Notes: generated from the letters alone by a model not told the origin. DNA of 64,000 nt from Mesorhabditis belari (GCA_958450365.1 CAUEEP010000888.1:124501-188500); one strand, 5' to 3'; shown: positions 1-11,585, numbered from the stretch's first letter. Numbers and translations are program-made.

Positions 1-240
1 TTTAAGTTTACATGCAAATCTCTTCTCCTTACTTGAATCATTGCAGTAGTCCAATCCACGAGTTCACTTTGATCTCCCAAAGCGCATCATACCAAAGCGA
101 TTTTCTATTAGAAGCCTGAAAAACAGAAATTAAAGATAAAGTTATGTTTTGTACGTGCAATTGTTGAAATTCGATGAATCCCAACACTTCTCGACGAGAT
201 TCGCTCTGAATCTTGTACTCTGAACACATTCAGAAATCGG
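1..240 (-). other. Possible exons of an unidentified gene, cut by the window edge
   Basis: This is the left end of a segment that recurs at 8831-9070. Read on the minus strand it has splice-like signals: a GTACAAAAC donor, a TTTTTCAG acceptor and a GTAAGG donor near position 37. Both copies keep the peptide SELVDWTTAMIQ just before that last donor, which argues for a coding origin. In the second copy a further open stretch follows (8689-8830; peptide FPREYDEIVKVIPKYV). The upstream part, with CWDSSNFNNC in this copy, is frameshifted in the other. I do not recognise the family. It may be a decayed gene that was duplicated along with the lectin. Confidence 0.3.
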
Positions 241-729
241 ATTCGGATCTTAGACTGAAATACCAAATATTAAAAGTGGATGCTTAGCTCAAGTTTAGAG
301 GGGATTATGGTAGCTTTTAAAAAAATGCCACTTTTTTGGCAATGGATTATTCGAGAAGCACGCTTTTTTGTGCTTAAATCTTACTTTGATTTGTTGAATC
401 GATTCGTTCACCCAATCCACCACCCATCAAAATCAAGATTACAATTGTAGACAAATACGATTTTTGTTTAGAAGTACAACACTTACAGAAAGTCCCATTA
501 TTTTGACAATTCCATACAGCAATTTTGAATAAGAGTCCTCGTGAGAATCGAATATAAATAACAATGTGTCTCAAAAATTGTGAGAGATTTTTCGAGAGCT
601 CGTTAGAATTCGAATAGATAGTTAAGAAATCCTGTTTTTCAGAAAAAATAAGTAAACCAAAGAGGTGTAACTAAGAATTGTCTGTGTAGCTTTTTGAAAA
701 GCAATAATCCCAATATGATCTAAAAACAT

Positions 730-2259
730 TTATTCGAAATGTGCTTTCAGAAGATCAAAGCTGGAAACAAGACTCTTTTTGCAAATGTAGCGATAATATC
801 CAAAGTCGTCGGGCCAATAATCCCAATATGCGCTCCGTTCACAACGGGTATCGTTAATTATCTCAACGTTGAGTTAGGTAAATAAAAATTTGGCGAGGTA
901 GTTCATTTCAAGAAGTTATAGAAGTCTAAGATTGAAATTGTTACCCCATAACTCGAGTCGCACTGGGATAGAGTTTGGTCGTAAGCAAACTGTGATCCAT
1001 CGAGCCATGAACGGATGTTATCCACACAGGTTAGTCCAATTAGAGCTTGGGGGTTCTGACAACTTTGACTGCTAATCATCGAAGAATTAGTTGCAATTTG
1101 ATCTGAATTGTATGCACCATTGAAATGCAACAAAAATTTCATATTATTGATCCTAGGAGATTTTATTTTATGTCAACTTCTCTTGTTGATGTGCGCTGTT
1201 TACCTTTCAAAAAGTTGAACTCAGATTCACTTAGAATTGAGGTGAGATTAGCGTTCATTGCCAGGCAAGCATTTTGCCCCTGCATTCTGGTAAATGTTTG
1301 ATTCATAAGAGCCAATTTGGGATCCTAAAATCAAAAGTGATTTAAGTCTCTAGCGATGTTTTACGTAAAAGTAGTAGCACATCTTGTCGTGGGCGACCCA
1401 TCCGTTTGGACAATCTGAACCGAGTTCGTTTTGACTTTCAAAAATTTCCAAAAGTCTTCAAAGCAAAGCTTTGCTAAGTTCTAGTGAAAGAGGTTTCTAG
1501 TCAATTTGCAGAACTGATATTACTTCGATCGGGAATCGAACAAATAAACGTATGCAGAGCATCACAGGAGACTGATGTCCATTTATAGTCTTGAGCGCTT
1601 TCCACAGCACAACTTGCATTTGTTTGCGGATGACCTAAAAGTTTAACATTGACATTTGAAATTTTGTAATACGAAGTCGCTCAAAATGCCAACAAACTTA
1701 AGAGCATAAACTTGAGTACAAAGAAAGCAAATCTTTCAAAAACCAATCCCAGCCCCACCTGCTTTCCAATTCTGATAAACGAGCGGTGTTCCATCATCAT
1801 TGATCCATGTTCCGTTCGCATTCATCACACCAATGTACGATTGACTATTGGCCGCAATTGCTAAAAGGATTTAAAGAATTTTTGAGAAATTTTTGATTAC
1901 ATAGAGCAGCCTGGGATCCGGCAATCACATTCTCAAAGATGTCACGGACTATGATGATTTGGCCGTTAAAATTTCGGCAGATCTGCTTGGCGACGGTGTA
2001 ATTTGTTTCTGAAAGGTATTTTTACTATGCTCAACGCAATTGTTTTGGCTTTCAAAACCAAATCTCAACAATTGAATGTCTTATTGCCCTATCTGACTAC
2101 AAAAACGGCGATTAAAATAAGTTGTAGAACATAAAACCAACTTGCATTCACCGGATACACACATTCTGCCCGATCTCCGTAGTCGGTCGATCCTTCGGGA
2201 CATTTCCCAGCTCCATCCGAATAGACAAAAAGTATAGCTAAGAGAATTGCCCAAAACAT
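730..2259 (-). CDS. Secreted protein with two C-type lectin domains (clec class), copy 1
   Basis: Eight exons join in frame to about 299 residues: 2142-2259, 1901-2008, 1759-1860, 1524-1634, 1365-1414, 1204-1324, 945-1102 and 730-861. Residues 1 to about 17 are a signal peptide (MFWAILLAILFVYSDGAG). Domain 1 (about 20-145) has the lectin core YIGV, NWKAG and FICSIP. Domain 2 (about 146-299) begins CPNGWVAHDKMCYYFY and ends YRYICKK. Neither domain has the EPN or QPD plus WND calcium/sugar motifs, so classical sugar binding is doubtful. Nematode clec proteins are secreted, often from the gut, and are linked to responses to microbes; the role here is inferred from family. An upstream in-frame ATG at 2284-2286 exists, but the ATG at 2257-2259 places the signal peptide at the N terminus. 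A near-identical copy lies at 9546-11052. Confidence 0.85.
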
Positions 2260-2332
2260 TTTGAAAACAATTTTTTGAGAGCTCAACTTGCAGGGTTTTA
2301 GCTCTGCCAGTTGAGTTTTGGTCTTTCACTGG

Positions 2333-2364
2333 AGATAAGAGGTGCTATTGGACTTTTCTGATAA
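2333..2364. promoter_or_regulatory. Pair of GATA sites upstream of lectin copy 1
   Basis: AGATAAG (2333-2339) and TGATAA (2359-2364) lie 75-105 bp upstream of the start codon. TGATAA is the binding site of intestinal GATA factors such as ELT-2 in Caenorhabditis. The same pair is kept upstream of lectin copy 2, and TGATAA-type sites precede the other lectin genes here, so gut expression is a reasonable inference. Confidence 0.5.
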
Positions 2365-2781
2365 AGGCTTTAGAGGGGTTTTATTGCTCGGGTCTAACGT
2401 GCAAGCAAGGTTTTTTGAAGAAACATTTGAATTCGCAAAGCTTTTTGGAAAAAGAAGAAAAATTTGCAGTTTACTGGCACAAAAATAAACCGATTTTGCT
2501 CCCATTTCTCGATCATCTCTTCGGCGGTCTAGCTTTCACCGCTTTATCAATGGGTTTCCCGCCAAAAGTAGGAAATTTTGCTGACTTTTGCTGCTGACGT
2601 CTTAAAGTTCTACCGAAAATGCTGTAATTGAAGCGCCCGCCAGCCCAAATTTGCATTTATTTTGCTCAAAATTTGAATAATTGATCTCCTTTACACTTCT
2701 TTTTCATTTCAGGTTTCTTTATTTTTTTGCACTTTTTTTACACCCAAATTTTGCATTTATTTTGTTTTTTACATTAATTTA

Positions 2782-3927
2782 TTAGGTTGGCGACATTGAA
2801 ATTTCGTTTGGGCTTCTCTTTATGGATTTTAACACTGTGGATACTATTACCACCGCAATCTCTTCTGTTTTAAAGATATAGTTATTGTGCTTTATTACGC
2901 GTCTTTTCTTTATTTCCAGTTGAAGAATTTTAATAAAAAAATCTTATAGATGCTAGACGACCTCAAATCTCGACGTCGCATTTGTTGCTGTACAATTTCA
3001 AACATGAAAAAACAGCAACTGAATAGCATGAATCACTTTGTAACGTATTTGAGAAAAATGTTATCACTGTTCAGCAATGTCAAAACTGGTTCAAAAGATT
3101 TCGAAAGGGTGACGGAAGTCTGGAAGATCTGTGACGAGGACACCGCTCACAGGCTGTGGCAAACAACGATTTGAAGCAGATAATCGAAAGTGATCCGATA
3201 AAGACTACATGTGAACTTGCGGAATATTTCAATTGTGATCATAAAACCACCGAAAACCATTTGCATGAATTGGGCAAGCTCAATAAAGCTGGAAAATGGA
3301 TTCCACATTCACTAAGCGATGCAAGCAAAGCCATCAGAGTTCTTTGTTCAGGAAAGTTGCTTCGAATTTCCAAGAATAGTGGATTTTGAGATGCAATTTT
3401 AACTTCTGATAAGAAATGGATTCATTATGACAATATTACAAGGATAAGATAATGGCTCGACCCGGGTGGAATTCGAAAGCCAATACCTAAACCCGATTTT
3501 CACGGAAAAAAGTTATGCTGTAGGTTTGGTGAAATGCCCGAGGCCTGGTTCATTTCGAAGTGTTAATTTCTGGTCAGACTGTCGATGCAAATCTTTACGT
3601 TCAACAACTAGATGGGCTGGGAACTTCTAGTTCATCCACCTTATAGTCCAGATAATGCCCCGTCTGATTACCATTTCTTTCGAAGTATGCGGCATTCACT
3701 CGAAAGCCAGAAGTTCCAGAACATTGACGACATCAAAAAATGGGCCTCTGCTTTCTTTCAATCAAAACCAGCAAAGCTTTCAAGAGAGTGTCCATAATTT
3801 GGGTCAAAGATAGAAAAATGTGATTCATAGCTGTGAGGAATATATTGTTGATTAATTGTCTCTAGTTGATTTTAACGAATAAATTTTGTTGTTGCTCAAA
3901 AACGGAATTTCAATGTCGCCAACCTAA
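2782..3927 (+). mobile_element. Decayed mariner element with complete ends
   Basis: The 1146 bp element is bounded by inverted repeats of about 25 bp (TTAGGTTGGCGACATTGAAA and its complement) with TA on each side, the mariner target duplication. The plus strand carries recognisable transposase pieces in several frames: a helix-turn-helix part (TTCELAEYFNCDHKTTENHL, about 3200-3270), a first catalytic block (SDEKWIHYDN, about 3406-3432) and a C-terminal block (HPPYSPDNAPSDYHFFRSMR, about 3633-3690). These pieces are separated by stops and frameshifts, so no active transposase is encoded. It lies between lectin copy 1 and the rearranged block around 5 kb. Confidence 0.85.
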
Positions 3928-3984
3928 TATAAGCAATTTTATCTCTTAGAAGAAAAGAAGAACAAATGCTTAAATTTGCTGATA

Positions 3985-4270
3985 TTTAAATGCATTGAAT
4001 CGACAGGAGCAAATGAAATCTGCGTTCTGAACCGTGCGAGAGAATGAATATTTCGGTAATGCTGACAGGACGAGCTGACGGAAAAAACTTAAGACCATTT
4101 GTGGTGATGCCAAGGAAAACGTTGGATAAAAAGATTGAATCAAAATTTCAATCAAAATCATTAATTTATTGGCAAGAAAAGAGAGAACACATGCTTCCCA
4201 ACTACATCACAAAGGAATTCTTGGAGGGGAACTTTCAAAAGACTTGGATTCTTCAACAAAAACGAACGGT
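3985..4270 (+). pseudogene. Pogo/Tigger-like transposase fragment
   Basis: A conceptual peptide running from STGANEICVLNRARE (one frame) into NISVMLTGRADGKNLRPF (next frame, from 4044) resembles the central DDE region of pogo/Tigger transposases, where TG, then TVML and ADG-KL-P-VV precede a basic RK pair. A frameshift near 4041 separates the two halves. No DNA-binding domain, later catalytic residues or terminal repeats are visible. It is a relic, and the family call rests on motif memory alone. Confidence 0.5.
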
Positions 4271-4995
4271 GGTTTCTAATCCGGGACCAATATGTGGCTA
4301 TTTCTTTCTTTCTTTTTTCCGTTTCTGTGCTCCCTCATTTGATGGGCGTTTCTACAAACGATTTGAAGAGACAAAGATTATTATTCAATACATAATTATG
4401 ATAGCTTATCCACTCGCTACAGCTGCAGTGTATGCGATTCGTAAGTGATAAGTGAAAAGTGATCATTTTCACTTAAACGTCAAATCCGTTAGCTGGTTGT
4501 CGTGGTGTTTTTGTTCCGTACGGGGCAAACTATTTCTACGTTGAGACTGGAGATTGTGCCTTGGAGTTGGTCTAATACACTCAGGTTGGTGAAAAGCTAT
4601 TTTCAGCAATTCATTGAAGTTTCTTTTCCTAGAAGTTTCTTTTCTTTACTTCGATTTAGGCTCTGGCGAGTTATTCGCCAATATTTTTTTGTCAGGCTTG
4701 GCCTTGAGCCAATAAGTCAGTTTAGGCGCCTAAGACTTCTTGCGAGTCAAGTAAAACCAAGTCAGGCTTGCTTAAGCTTGTCAGAAGTCTGTCAGGACCT
4801 AGCTTTAGGCATCGTCTTGCCTGTCTTGCTCTGGTCGGGGTAAATTGCCCTGTAGCGTGCTGAATAATCAGCACCACCGCTGCAATTCACACTTAAGGGT
4901 AATTGAAAGTAAAAACGTGAAACCACTACGGAAAAGTATAAATTTCACTCAATTCTTTTGCCTGAATATCTTTTCTTTCCCAAATATGATTATAT
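4271..4995. other. Intergenic stretch with degenerate short repeats
   Basis: No gene model is supported here. Around 4680-4800 there are several variants of GTCAGGCTTG and GCCTAAG in loose tandem, giving a locally GC-richer block. The open frame at 4502-4843 has no splice context or recognisable motif and looks fortuitous. Confidence 0.4.
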
Positions 4996-5200
4996 TAGGT
5001 TGTCAAACAATTTTTTTCATACATCTTTTTGAAAAATAACAAATTCACCAATTAACCTATGGTTTTCTCTAAATAAAAAGTGTTTCTTGTTCAATTTCCC
5101 ATCTTTTTAAGTCAATTTCGGTTCACTTTCAAGTAAATTCGACGTGTTTTTCGTAAAAACCTTTAAAAACCTCTACGAAGAAATTGGCTTAATGAATTTC
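4996..5200 (+). mobile_element. Truncated mariner-type MITE
   Basis: It starts TTAGGTTGTCAAACAATTTT after a TA and matches the interiors of the elements at 18619-19148 and 20959-21490, including the block with AAATAAAAAGTGTTTCTTG. The similarity stops near 5200, where an inverted fragment of the lectin segment begins, so the second end is missing and the junction marks a rearrangement point. Confidence 0.6.
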
Positions 5201-5860
5201 TCTGAAAAACGAGAACTCTTAATTATCTATCCGAATCCTAGCGAGCATGCGAAAAAAAGCTCTGACAATTTTTGAGACACATTGTTATTTATATTCGATT
5301 TTCACAAGGACTCTTATTCAAAATTGCTGTATGGAATTGTCAAAATAATGGGTCTTTGTGTAAATGTCGTACTTTCTAAACAAAAATCGTATTCGTCTAT
5401 TCGGATTGGGTGAACGAATCGATTCAACAAATCAAAGTAAGATTTAAGCACAAAAATGTGTGTCTCTCGAATAATCCATTTCCTAAAAATCAAAAAATAC
5501 ATACATCAACTTTTTGAAAGGTAAACAGCGCACATCACCAAGGGAAGTTTACATAAAATAAAATCTCCAACGATCAATAATATGAAATTTTTGTTGCATT
5601 TCAATGGTGCATACAATTCAGATCAAATCGCAACTAATTCTTCGATTGTTAGCAGTAACGATTGTGCCCACGCCCAAGCTCTAAGTGGACTAACCTGTGT
5701 GACTGGCATCTATTCATGGCTCGATGGGTTGAGTTAGGTTCATAAAAATTTGGCAAAGTAGCTCATTTCAAGAAGTATTAGAGTCTAAGATCGAAATTGT
5801 CACCCCATAACTCGAGGTGCAGTAGGATCGAGCTAGGTCATAAGCAAACTGTGATCCCCA
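5200..5860 (+). pseudogene. Inverted, broken copy of lectin copy 1/2 segment
   Basis: This is the reverse complement of the segment at about 300-1150 (and 9150-9960). It keeps the downstream stretch (5200-5505), the last bases of an exon (5508-5520) and the first two thirds of the next exon (5622 to about 5728; DQIATNSSIVS, LSGLTCVTGIYSWLDG). There the orientation flips: 5730-5850 matches the rest of that exon region in the other direction, so the exon is folded back on itself. The intron acceptor is kept but the exon is broken, so nothing functional can be made. Directly after it comes a piece of a different lectin (5860-6310). Confidence 0.75.
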
Positions 5861-6310
5861 ACTCGAGGCTGTCAATCTGGTTGGGTCAACTTCACGGGTC
5901 ACTGTTATTATTTCTATGTAAATGGCAAAATAGTTAACTTACTGAGAGATTTTAGAACAGACTCGTTTCCGACAAAAGCTACTCAATCAATTTCCCCAGC
6001 GCTGAGACTCAATGTCAAAAGCTTGGTGGAAACCAGTCGCATTTGGTGTCGATTCATTCAGAAGCTGAATATAACTTCTTCAATGGTTTGTGGCACTAAT
6101 TTGAAATATGACTTGTTCATGCTAAAAACTGGACTTTCTCGTTCAGCAAACATCAAAACCGATGATGTTCCTTGTGTAAATGGTCGAGCCTTTATCGGGC
6201 TCTCTTGCTCCAGTGGAAGCTACAAATGGACCGATTCCTCATCAGTCAACTACAATACAGCACCAACATGCTTTAATGATCAATTGACTGTCTATGCGGT
6301 GAGTTGATCT
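5860..6310 (+). pseudogene. Inverted partial copy of the second domain of lectin copy 3
   Basis: The plus strand carries three exons matching exons 6-8 of the gene at 12259-14880: CQSGWVNFTGHCYYFY (5868-5919), NRLVSDKSYSINFPSAET with LVSIHSEAEYNFFN (from about 5956), and ANIKTDDVPCVNGRAFIGLS through TVYA, with a GTGAGT donor at about 6300. The final exon with the closing FICK motif is absent: the copy jumps across the roughly 200 bp that hold it at the source locus. There is no signal peptide or first domain. It is a fragment, though its exons are still open. Confidence 0.75.
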
Positions 6311-6620
6311 AAAAATCACCAATTTTAGAAAGTTATCATAACCAAACGGTCAGTTTACATTTGATCAGCTTAATTTTTGCCTCGTTGCTTGAACCTAGTG
6401 ATCTCCCAATGTTTCATTGACATTAACACATAGACGACCGCGCTGTTTTAGCAGAACTGCCGTTTCAGATCAAGATTCAAAATTACCATGTATAACACAA
6501 CAAAAACTTGTCACTAGGGGTAAAAAATGATCAGAGATCCAAATTTGATCTTAGATTTTGACTAAAACTTCAATTCAAACAATTGTATAAGCAAATTTTA
6601 TCTCTTAACATCAACATATA
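5860..6620 (+). repeat. Left arm of a large inverted repeat
   Basis: This arm matches 12060-13005 in reverse orientation, covering the lectin second domain and about 300 bp downstream of it. The arms are about 5.4 kb apart and flank lectin copy 2. A deletion of roughly 200 bp in the left arm removes the last lectin exon. Confidence 0.7.
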
Positions 6621-8170
6621 CAAGATTTGAGCTGCCGTATTGCTGGCCCCAGAAAGTTCTAATAAAAACTAATTATAATCTTCAAAAACAAACATTTATT
6701 TTTTTAAATTATACAAACACACGTTTATTTCTATTTCCTCTATTCTTTGTGTATATTACCAAAGATTTGAATGCTGATAAATTGAGAAAAGCAATTATTT
6801 GAAGCTTTGAAAGTTTCCCATTATCAAATCAACAAAAACAAAGAAAGAACGGGTTCTAGTGAAACCATCAAGGTCTTATGGAATTGTGAATGGAATTTTG
6901 AGACAAGCTTTGAGAAATATTTGAGAAAACTTCTAAAGTCCATTATGTATTTAATACATTGGGTTTACCCAAAAATGATTAATGAGCTATTTCAAAAGAA
7001 ATCCAGTAAAGCCTTAAAAAAATTGTTTTTGCAGTTCTTGTCAAACGTCATAATTGGTTACAATCAGCGCTTTGTTCATTCAGTATATGGAAGTCTTCAG
7101 TTTTTAACTCGTTTTATGCCCATTTAATTTTTGTTCATTAAATACAAAAAACAAATAGTAAACATGATTTGATGCAAAAAAAAACCAGTGCAATTCACTA
7201 ATTATCGTAAAATAGGTTTTCTGGTCAAACGAGCAAAAGCCGGTATAATACGGATAGCCAGTTAGTGAACTGATGTAGAGGCAACATTCGACAACGTTGG
7301 TAAACTAAAAGTTTTATAAGGTGCATAGACTGTTAACGAGAAAAAACGCACCGGACCTACGCCGATGCAAGTGGAGTTGCAAAAGCCTCATTTATTGTGG
7401 GCATTTCAGCGGCTGAAAGCCTTTCCCTGAACTACCATTTTTGATGCATTTGCGCTTTTTGATGTTTATAGAAATCTATAAACAGGTCTAACGTACGTAG
7501 TGTCAAGAAACGGATGATGAAAGCGATGACTGAAAAAGCGAGTTGAACTTTTGAAGAGGTTATTTTTGAAAAAAGAAGCAATCGAACGAGTTTAATGTCT
7601 TTTGCTTGCCATTCGGCTGCACTTTGATATTAATCTCTGCACAAATCATGTACCTAGACTTGATCTTTCATTCTACTCAAACTATTGAAAATTGGTCAAT
7701 TTCGGGATTTGCTGTTACAAACGGTCAAAAATCACTCAATAGGCAAATTCTAACCGTTTTGCAATGATAAAGGCATATTTCGAATCAATGTAAAGCATTT
7801 CTCCGTGCAATTTTTCGTTGCAAATGATTTTTTCATTTTAATCCTCTTTTTGCTCCCTGGAACGCTATTTACCTTATAAAGACGTTCGATTTAACGCTGG
7901 ATAATCCCGGTCCCTTGAGAATCGTTAAATCGAGGTTTGACTGGATTTGATTTGAAAGAGACAAGCATTTTCTGTGAACCGTACAAGGTTTTCTTTTACA
8001 AAGCAATATTTTGTGGGAAAGCAATCCTTTTTGATACGTATTTTGCCAGTATGATAGCTATATTTAAAGTAAAGTAGCCAAATAGAAAAGGGAATTCACT
8101 TTTTTGTGCAAAATCAAAGGCTGCATGTGCTCTTTTATTTAAATATTGTATTTCTTGAAATTATGTCTTT
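6620..8170. other. Stretch without a recognised gene
   Basis: The longest open frame (6807-7127, plus, 106 codons) has no motif, splice context or signal peptide that I recognise, and base composition is AT-rich throughout. I see no terminal repeats or tandem arrays. Confidence 0.35.
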
Positions 8171-8172
8171 CT

Positions 8173-8530
8173 AGGTGTCGGGTTTGGAGTCGGATCATCA
8201 TTGGAACATGACTCAGCTCCGGTGTGATGTCGCTGTCTTTCAACAAGCTTCTCTAAAGCATCATTCTTTAGTGGGGAAATTCTAAAACCACTTCACCAGC
8301 ATCAGTAAGTTCCCAGTTACCGTCCTCGTTGCAAAAGATATACATGGATTGTGTACAATTAGACAAAGTATAGCTGAGAGCCTCATAAATCTGCTGATAA
8401 ACAAATTTTTAGCATTCTTTTTTATTTCATTAGGTATTAGTACTATTCGGTAATCGTTTTTGACCTCTCCTTTTTGCCAAACCATCAAACTTGTATGCAA
8501 TAAATACATTTTTTCCGTTCTTGGATCGAT
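8173..8530 (-). pseudogene. Possible remnant of an unidentified gene
   Basis: On the minus strand, the peptides LMVWQKGEVKNDYRI and QIYEALSYTLSNCTQ (continuing MYIFCNEDGNWELTDAGEVV) can be joined across a 50 bp intron with GT and TATCAG ends. A further open stretch, PLKNDALEKLVERQRHH, with a stop codon near 8173, is in another frame unless a base is missing. The text is protein-like but I recognise no family. A frameshifted gene remnant is more likely than a working gene. Confidence 0.25.
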
Positions 8531-9545
8531 TTTCAGGGCAAAGTTTTACCTTCTCCGTCTTCCAACTTCCCCTTTTCCCTTCGAGTTTCGATGCACATCT
8601 AATCTAGGCTTTCATGCAAGTCAACGTTTCATTTTTCTAGTAAGTGCTAAAAATTGGAAAAGTCTGCATAAATCAACAAATCAGGGGAAATTATTGTTTG
8701 ATCTGGCTTTTCGTTTCAACTGGATAAGTTTGTGGTTTGGAAACATATTTTGGGATGACTTTAACAATTTCGTCGTACTCCCTCGGAAAAGCCACGAGCA
8801 CGCAAAACACACCGAAACTTTGGAATTACTTTTTAAGTTTACATGCAAACCTCTTCTCCTTACTTGAATCATTGCAGTAGTCCAATCCACGAGTTCACTT
8901 TGGTGTCCCAAAGCGCATCATGGATTTTCTATTAGAAGCTTGGAAAACAGAAATTCAAGATAAAGTTATGTTTTGTACGTGCAATTGTTGAAATCCGATG
9001 CATCCCAACACTATCGATGTTATCCGCTCTGAATCTTGTACTCGGAACACATTCAGAAATCGGATTCGGATCGTAGGCTGAAATATCAAATATCAAAAGT
9101 GGCTGGTTAGCTGATGAGGATTATGGTAGCTTTTAAAAAATGCCACTTTTCAGGAAATGGATTATTCGAGAGGCACACATGTTTGTGCTTAAACCTTAAT
9201 TTGATTTGTTGAATCGATTCGTTGACCCAATCCACCACCGATCAAAATCAAGGTTACAATTGTAGACAAATACGATTTTTGTTTAGAAGTACGACATTTA
9301 CACAAAGACCCATTATTTTGACAATTCTATAGAGCAATTTTGAATAAGAGTCCTTGTGAAAATCGAATATAAATAACAATGTGTCCCAAAAATTGTTAGA
9401 GCCTTTTGGCTTGCTCGTTAGGATTCGAATAGATAATTAAGAGTTCCCGTTCTTCATCAAAAATCAGAAAACCAAAGAGGTGTGACTAAAATTCGTCTGT
9501 GTAGCTTTTTGAAAAGCAGCTTTGCTTTTTGTCATGTAAAACAAT

Positions 9546-11052
9546 TTATTCGAAATGTGCTTTCAGAAGATCAAAGCCAGAAACAAGACTCTTCTTGCAA
9601 ATGTAGCGATAAAATACATTGGCCTCGACCCAATAATCCGTATAGCTCCGATCACAACGCGTATCGTTCATTATCTAAACGTTGAGTCAGGTTCATAAAA
9701 ATTTGGCAAAGTAGCTCATTTCAAGAAGTATTATAAGGTCGAAATTGTTACCCCATAACTCGAGTAGCACGCGAATCGAGTTAGGTCATAAGCAAACTGT
9801 GATCCATCAAGCCATGAACGGATGTCATCCACACAGGTTAGTCCAATTAGAGCTAGATCGTTTGTCTCATCGATACTGCTAACAATCGAAGAGTTAGTTG
9901 CAATTTGATCTGAATTGTATGCACCATTGAAATGCAACAAAAATGTCATATTATTGATCGTTAGAGATTTTATTCTATGTGATCTTCTCTTGTTGATGTG
10001 CGCTGTTTACCTTTCAAAAAGTTGAACTCAGATTCATTTAGAACTGAGGTGAGATTAGCATCCATTGCCAGGCAAGCATTTTGCGCTTGCGATTTGGTAA
10101 ATGTTTGTTTCCTGGCAGCCAATTTGGGGTCTTAAAATCAGATGTGATTTAGGTTTCTAGCGATGTTTTACGTAAAAGTAGTCGCACATCTCATCGTAGG
10201 CGACCCATCCGTTTGGACAATCTGAACCGAATTTCAAAAATTTCCAAAAGTCTTCAAAGCAAAGCTTTGCTAAGTTCTAGTGAAAGAGGTTTCTAGTCAA
10301 TTTGCAGAACTGATATTACTTCGATCGGGAATCGAACAAATGAACGGATGCATATCATCACAGGAGATAGATGTCCAATTATAGTCATGAGCGCTTTCAA
10401 CGGCACAACTTGCATTTGCTTGTGGATGACCTAAAAGTTTAACATTGACATTTGAAATGTTGTAGTACGAAGTCGCTCAAAATGCCAACAAACTTAGGAG
10501 CATAAACTTGAGTACAAAGCAAGCAAATCTTTCAAAAACCAATCCCAGCCCCACCTGCTCTCCAATTCTGATAAAGGAGCGGTGTTCCATCATCATAAAT
10601 CCATGTTCCGTTCGAATTTATCACACCAATGTACGATTGACTATTCGCCGCAATTGCTAAAAGGGTTTAAAGTATTTTTAAGGAGTTTTGGATTACATTG
10701 AGCAGCCTGGAATCCGACAAGCACATTCTCATAGATGTCATGGATTTTGATCATTTGGCCGTTAAAATTTCGGCAGATCTGCTTGGCGACGGTGTAGTTT
10801 GTTTCTGAAAGGCGTTTTTACACTCAACGCAATCGTTTTGGCTTTCAAAACCAAATCTGAAGAATTGAATGTCTTATTGCCCTATCTGACTACAGAAACA
10901 GTGATTAAAATTATTTTTAGAACATAAAACCGACTTGTATTCACCGGATACAAACATTCGCCCCGATCTCCATAGTCGGTCGATCCTTTGGGGCATTTCC
11001 CAGCTGCCTCCGAATAGACAAAAAGTATAGCTAAGAGAATTGCCCAAAACAT
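9546..11052 (-). pseudogene. C-type lectin copy 2, probably frameshifted in domain 2
   Basis: The exon structure equals copy 1. The signal peptide is MFWAILLAILFVYSEAAG; domain 1 is intact (YIGVINSNGTWIYDDG, NWRAG, HPFICSIP). Domain 2 opens NCPNGWVAYDEMCDYFY, where an aromatic residue of copy 1 has become Asp, and ends IMNDTRCDRSY...YRYICKK with a stop at 9546-9548. The acceptor of exon 6 reads TTTTAAG|ACC instead of TTTTAG|GATC, which moves the AG one base downstream. Splicing there drops one base and shifts the frame, leading to an early stop in that exon. Unless another acceptor is used, only domain 1 and the start of domain 2 would be made. I call it a probable pseudogene, but a one-domain secreted product is possible. 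Confidence 0.65.
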
Positions 11053-11115
11053 TTTGAAAACAATTTTTTGAGAGCTCAGCTTTGAGAGCTCAACAGGGTT
11101 TTAGTTTTTCACTGG

Positions 11116-11147
11116 AGATAAGAGGTGCTATTGGAATTTTCTGATAA
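11116..11147. promoter_or_regulatory. GATA site pair upstream of lectin copy 2
   Basis: AGATAAG (11116-11122) and TGATAA (11142-11147) keep the spacing seen upstream of copy 1. The promoter therefore came along with the duplication and remains intact even though the coding region appears damaged. Confidence 0.45.
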
Positions 11148-11385
11148 AGGCTTTAGAGGGGTTTTATTGCTCGGGTCTAACGTGCAAGCAAGGTTTTTTG
11201 AAGAAACATTTGAATTCGCAAACCTTTTTGGAAAAAGAAGAAAAATTTGTAGTTTACTGACACAAAAATAATCTGTTATCAGCTAAAAATTTGGTTAAAA
11301 GCGATTTGTTAGCAAAGTAGATGAGTCAATCCACTTGGACAACAAAAATTTGACAAATTATGTTATTTTATGTTAACAAATTATG

Positions 11386-11585
11386 TTCCAAACTTTTGGA
11401 CCCCTAAATAATGGGTGTTCCAAGAAGCAGTGCAAGACAAAAGAAAGAACAAATATCAAATAAAATCAAGTTGATACTCAGAAAGTTCACAAAAAATGCG
11501 ACAAGACCAGTTTTTCCAGTAACAAAATTGGATACATCCGTTGAAGTTGTCGGAAGGTGATTGTTCCAAACTTTTGGACCCTACT
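11386..11585. mobile_element. Tc1-like fragment or small derivative
   Basis: The string TTCCAAACTTTTGGACCC occurs twice in the same orientation (about 11387-11405 and 11564-11582), with about 160 bp between. It resembles the TCCAAAAGTTTGGAAC ends common in the Tc1 family. No inverted partner or TA pair that would define a complete element is visible, so this is probably a remnant of two ends. Confidence 0.35.

Larger units (their letters stand above)
8831..11272. repeat. Direct duplication of the segment at 1-2490
   Basis: Starting with TTTAAGTTTACATGCAAA, the sequence follows window positions 1-2490 almost base for base with scattered differences and a few short indels. It covers the downstream open stretch, lectin copy 2 and its promoter. 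The original extends to or beyond the left window edge. Confidence 0.85.

Noticed and set aside
903..1142. Independent 79-codon gene starting at the ATG near 1142
   Set aside because: The ATG lies in an intron. The real exon begins at 1102 after TTCAG and continues the lectin frame.
5314..5502. Minus-strand coding frame of 62 codons
   Set aside because: It is the inverted copy of non-lectin flank also seen at about 374-574; neither copy gives a convincing exon chain.
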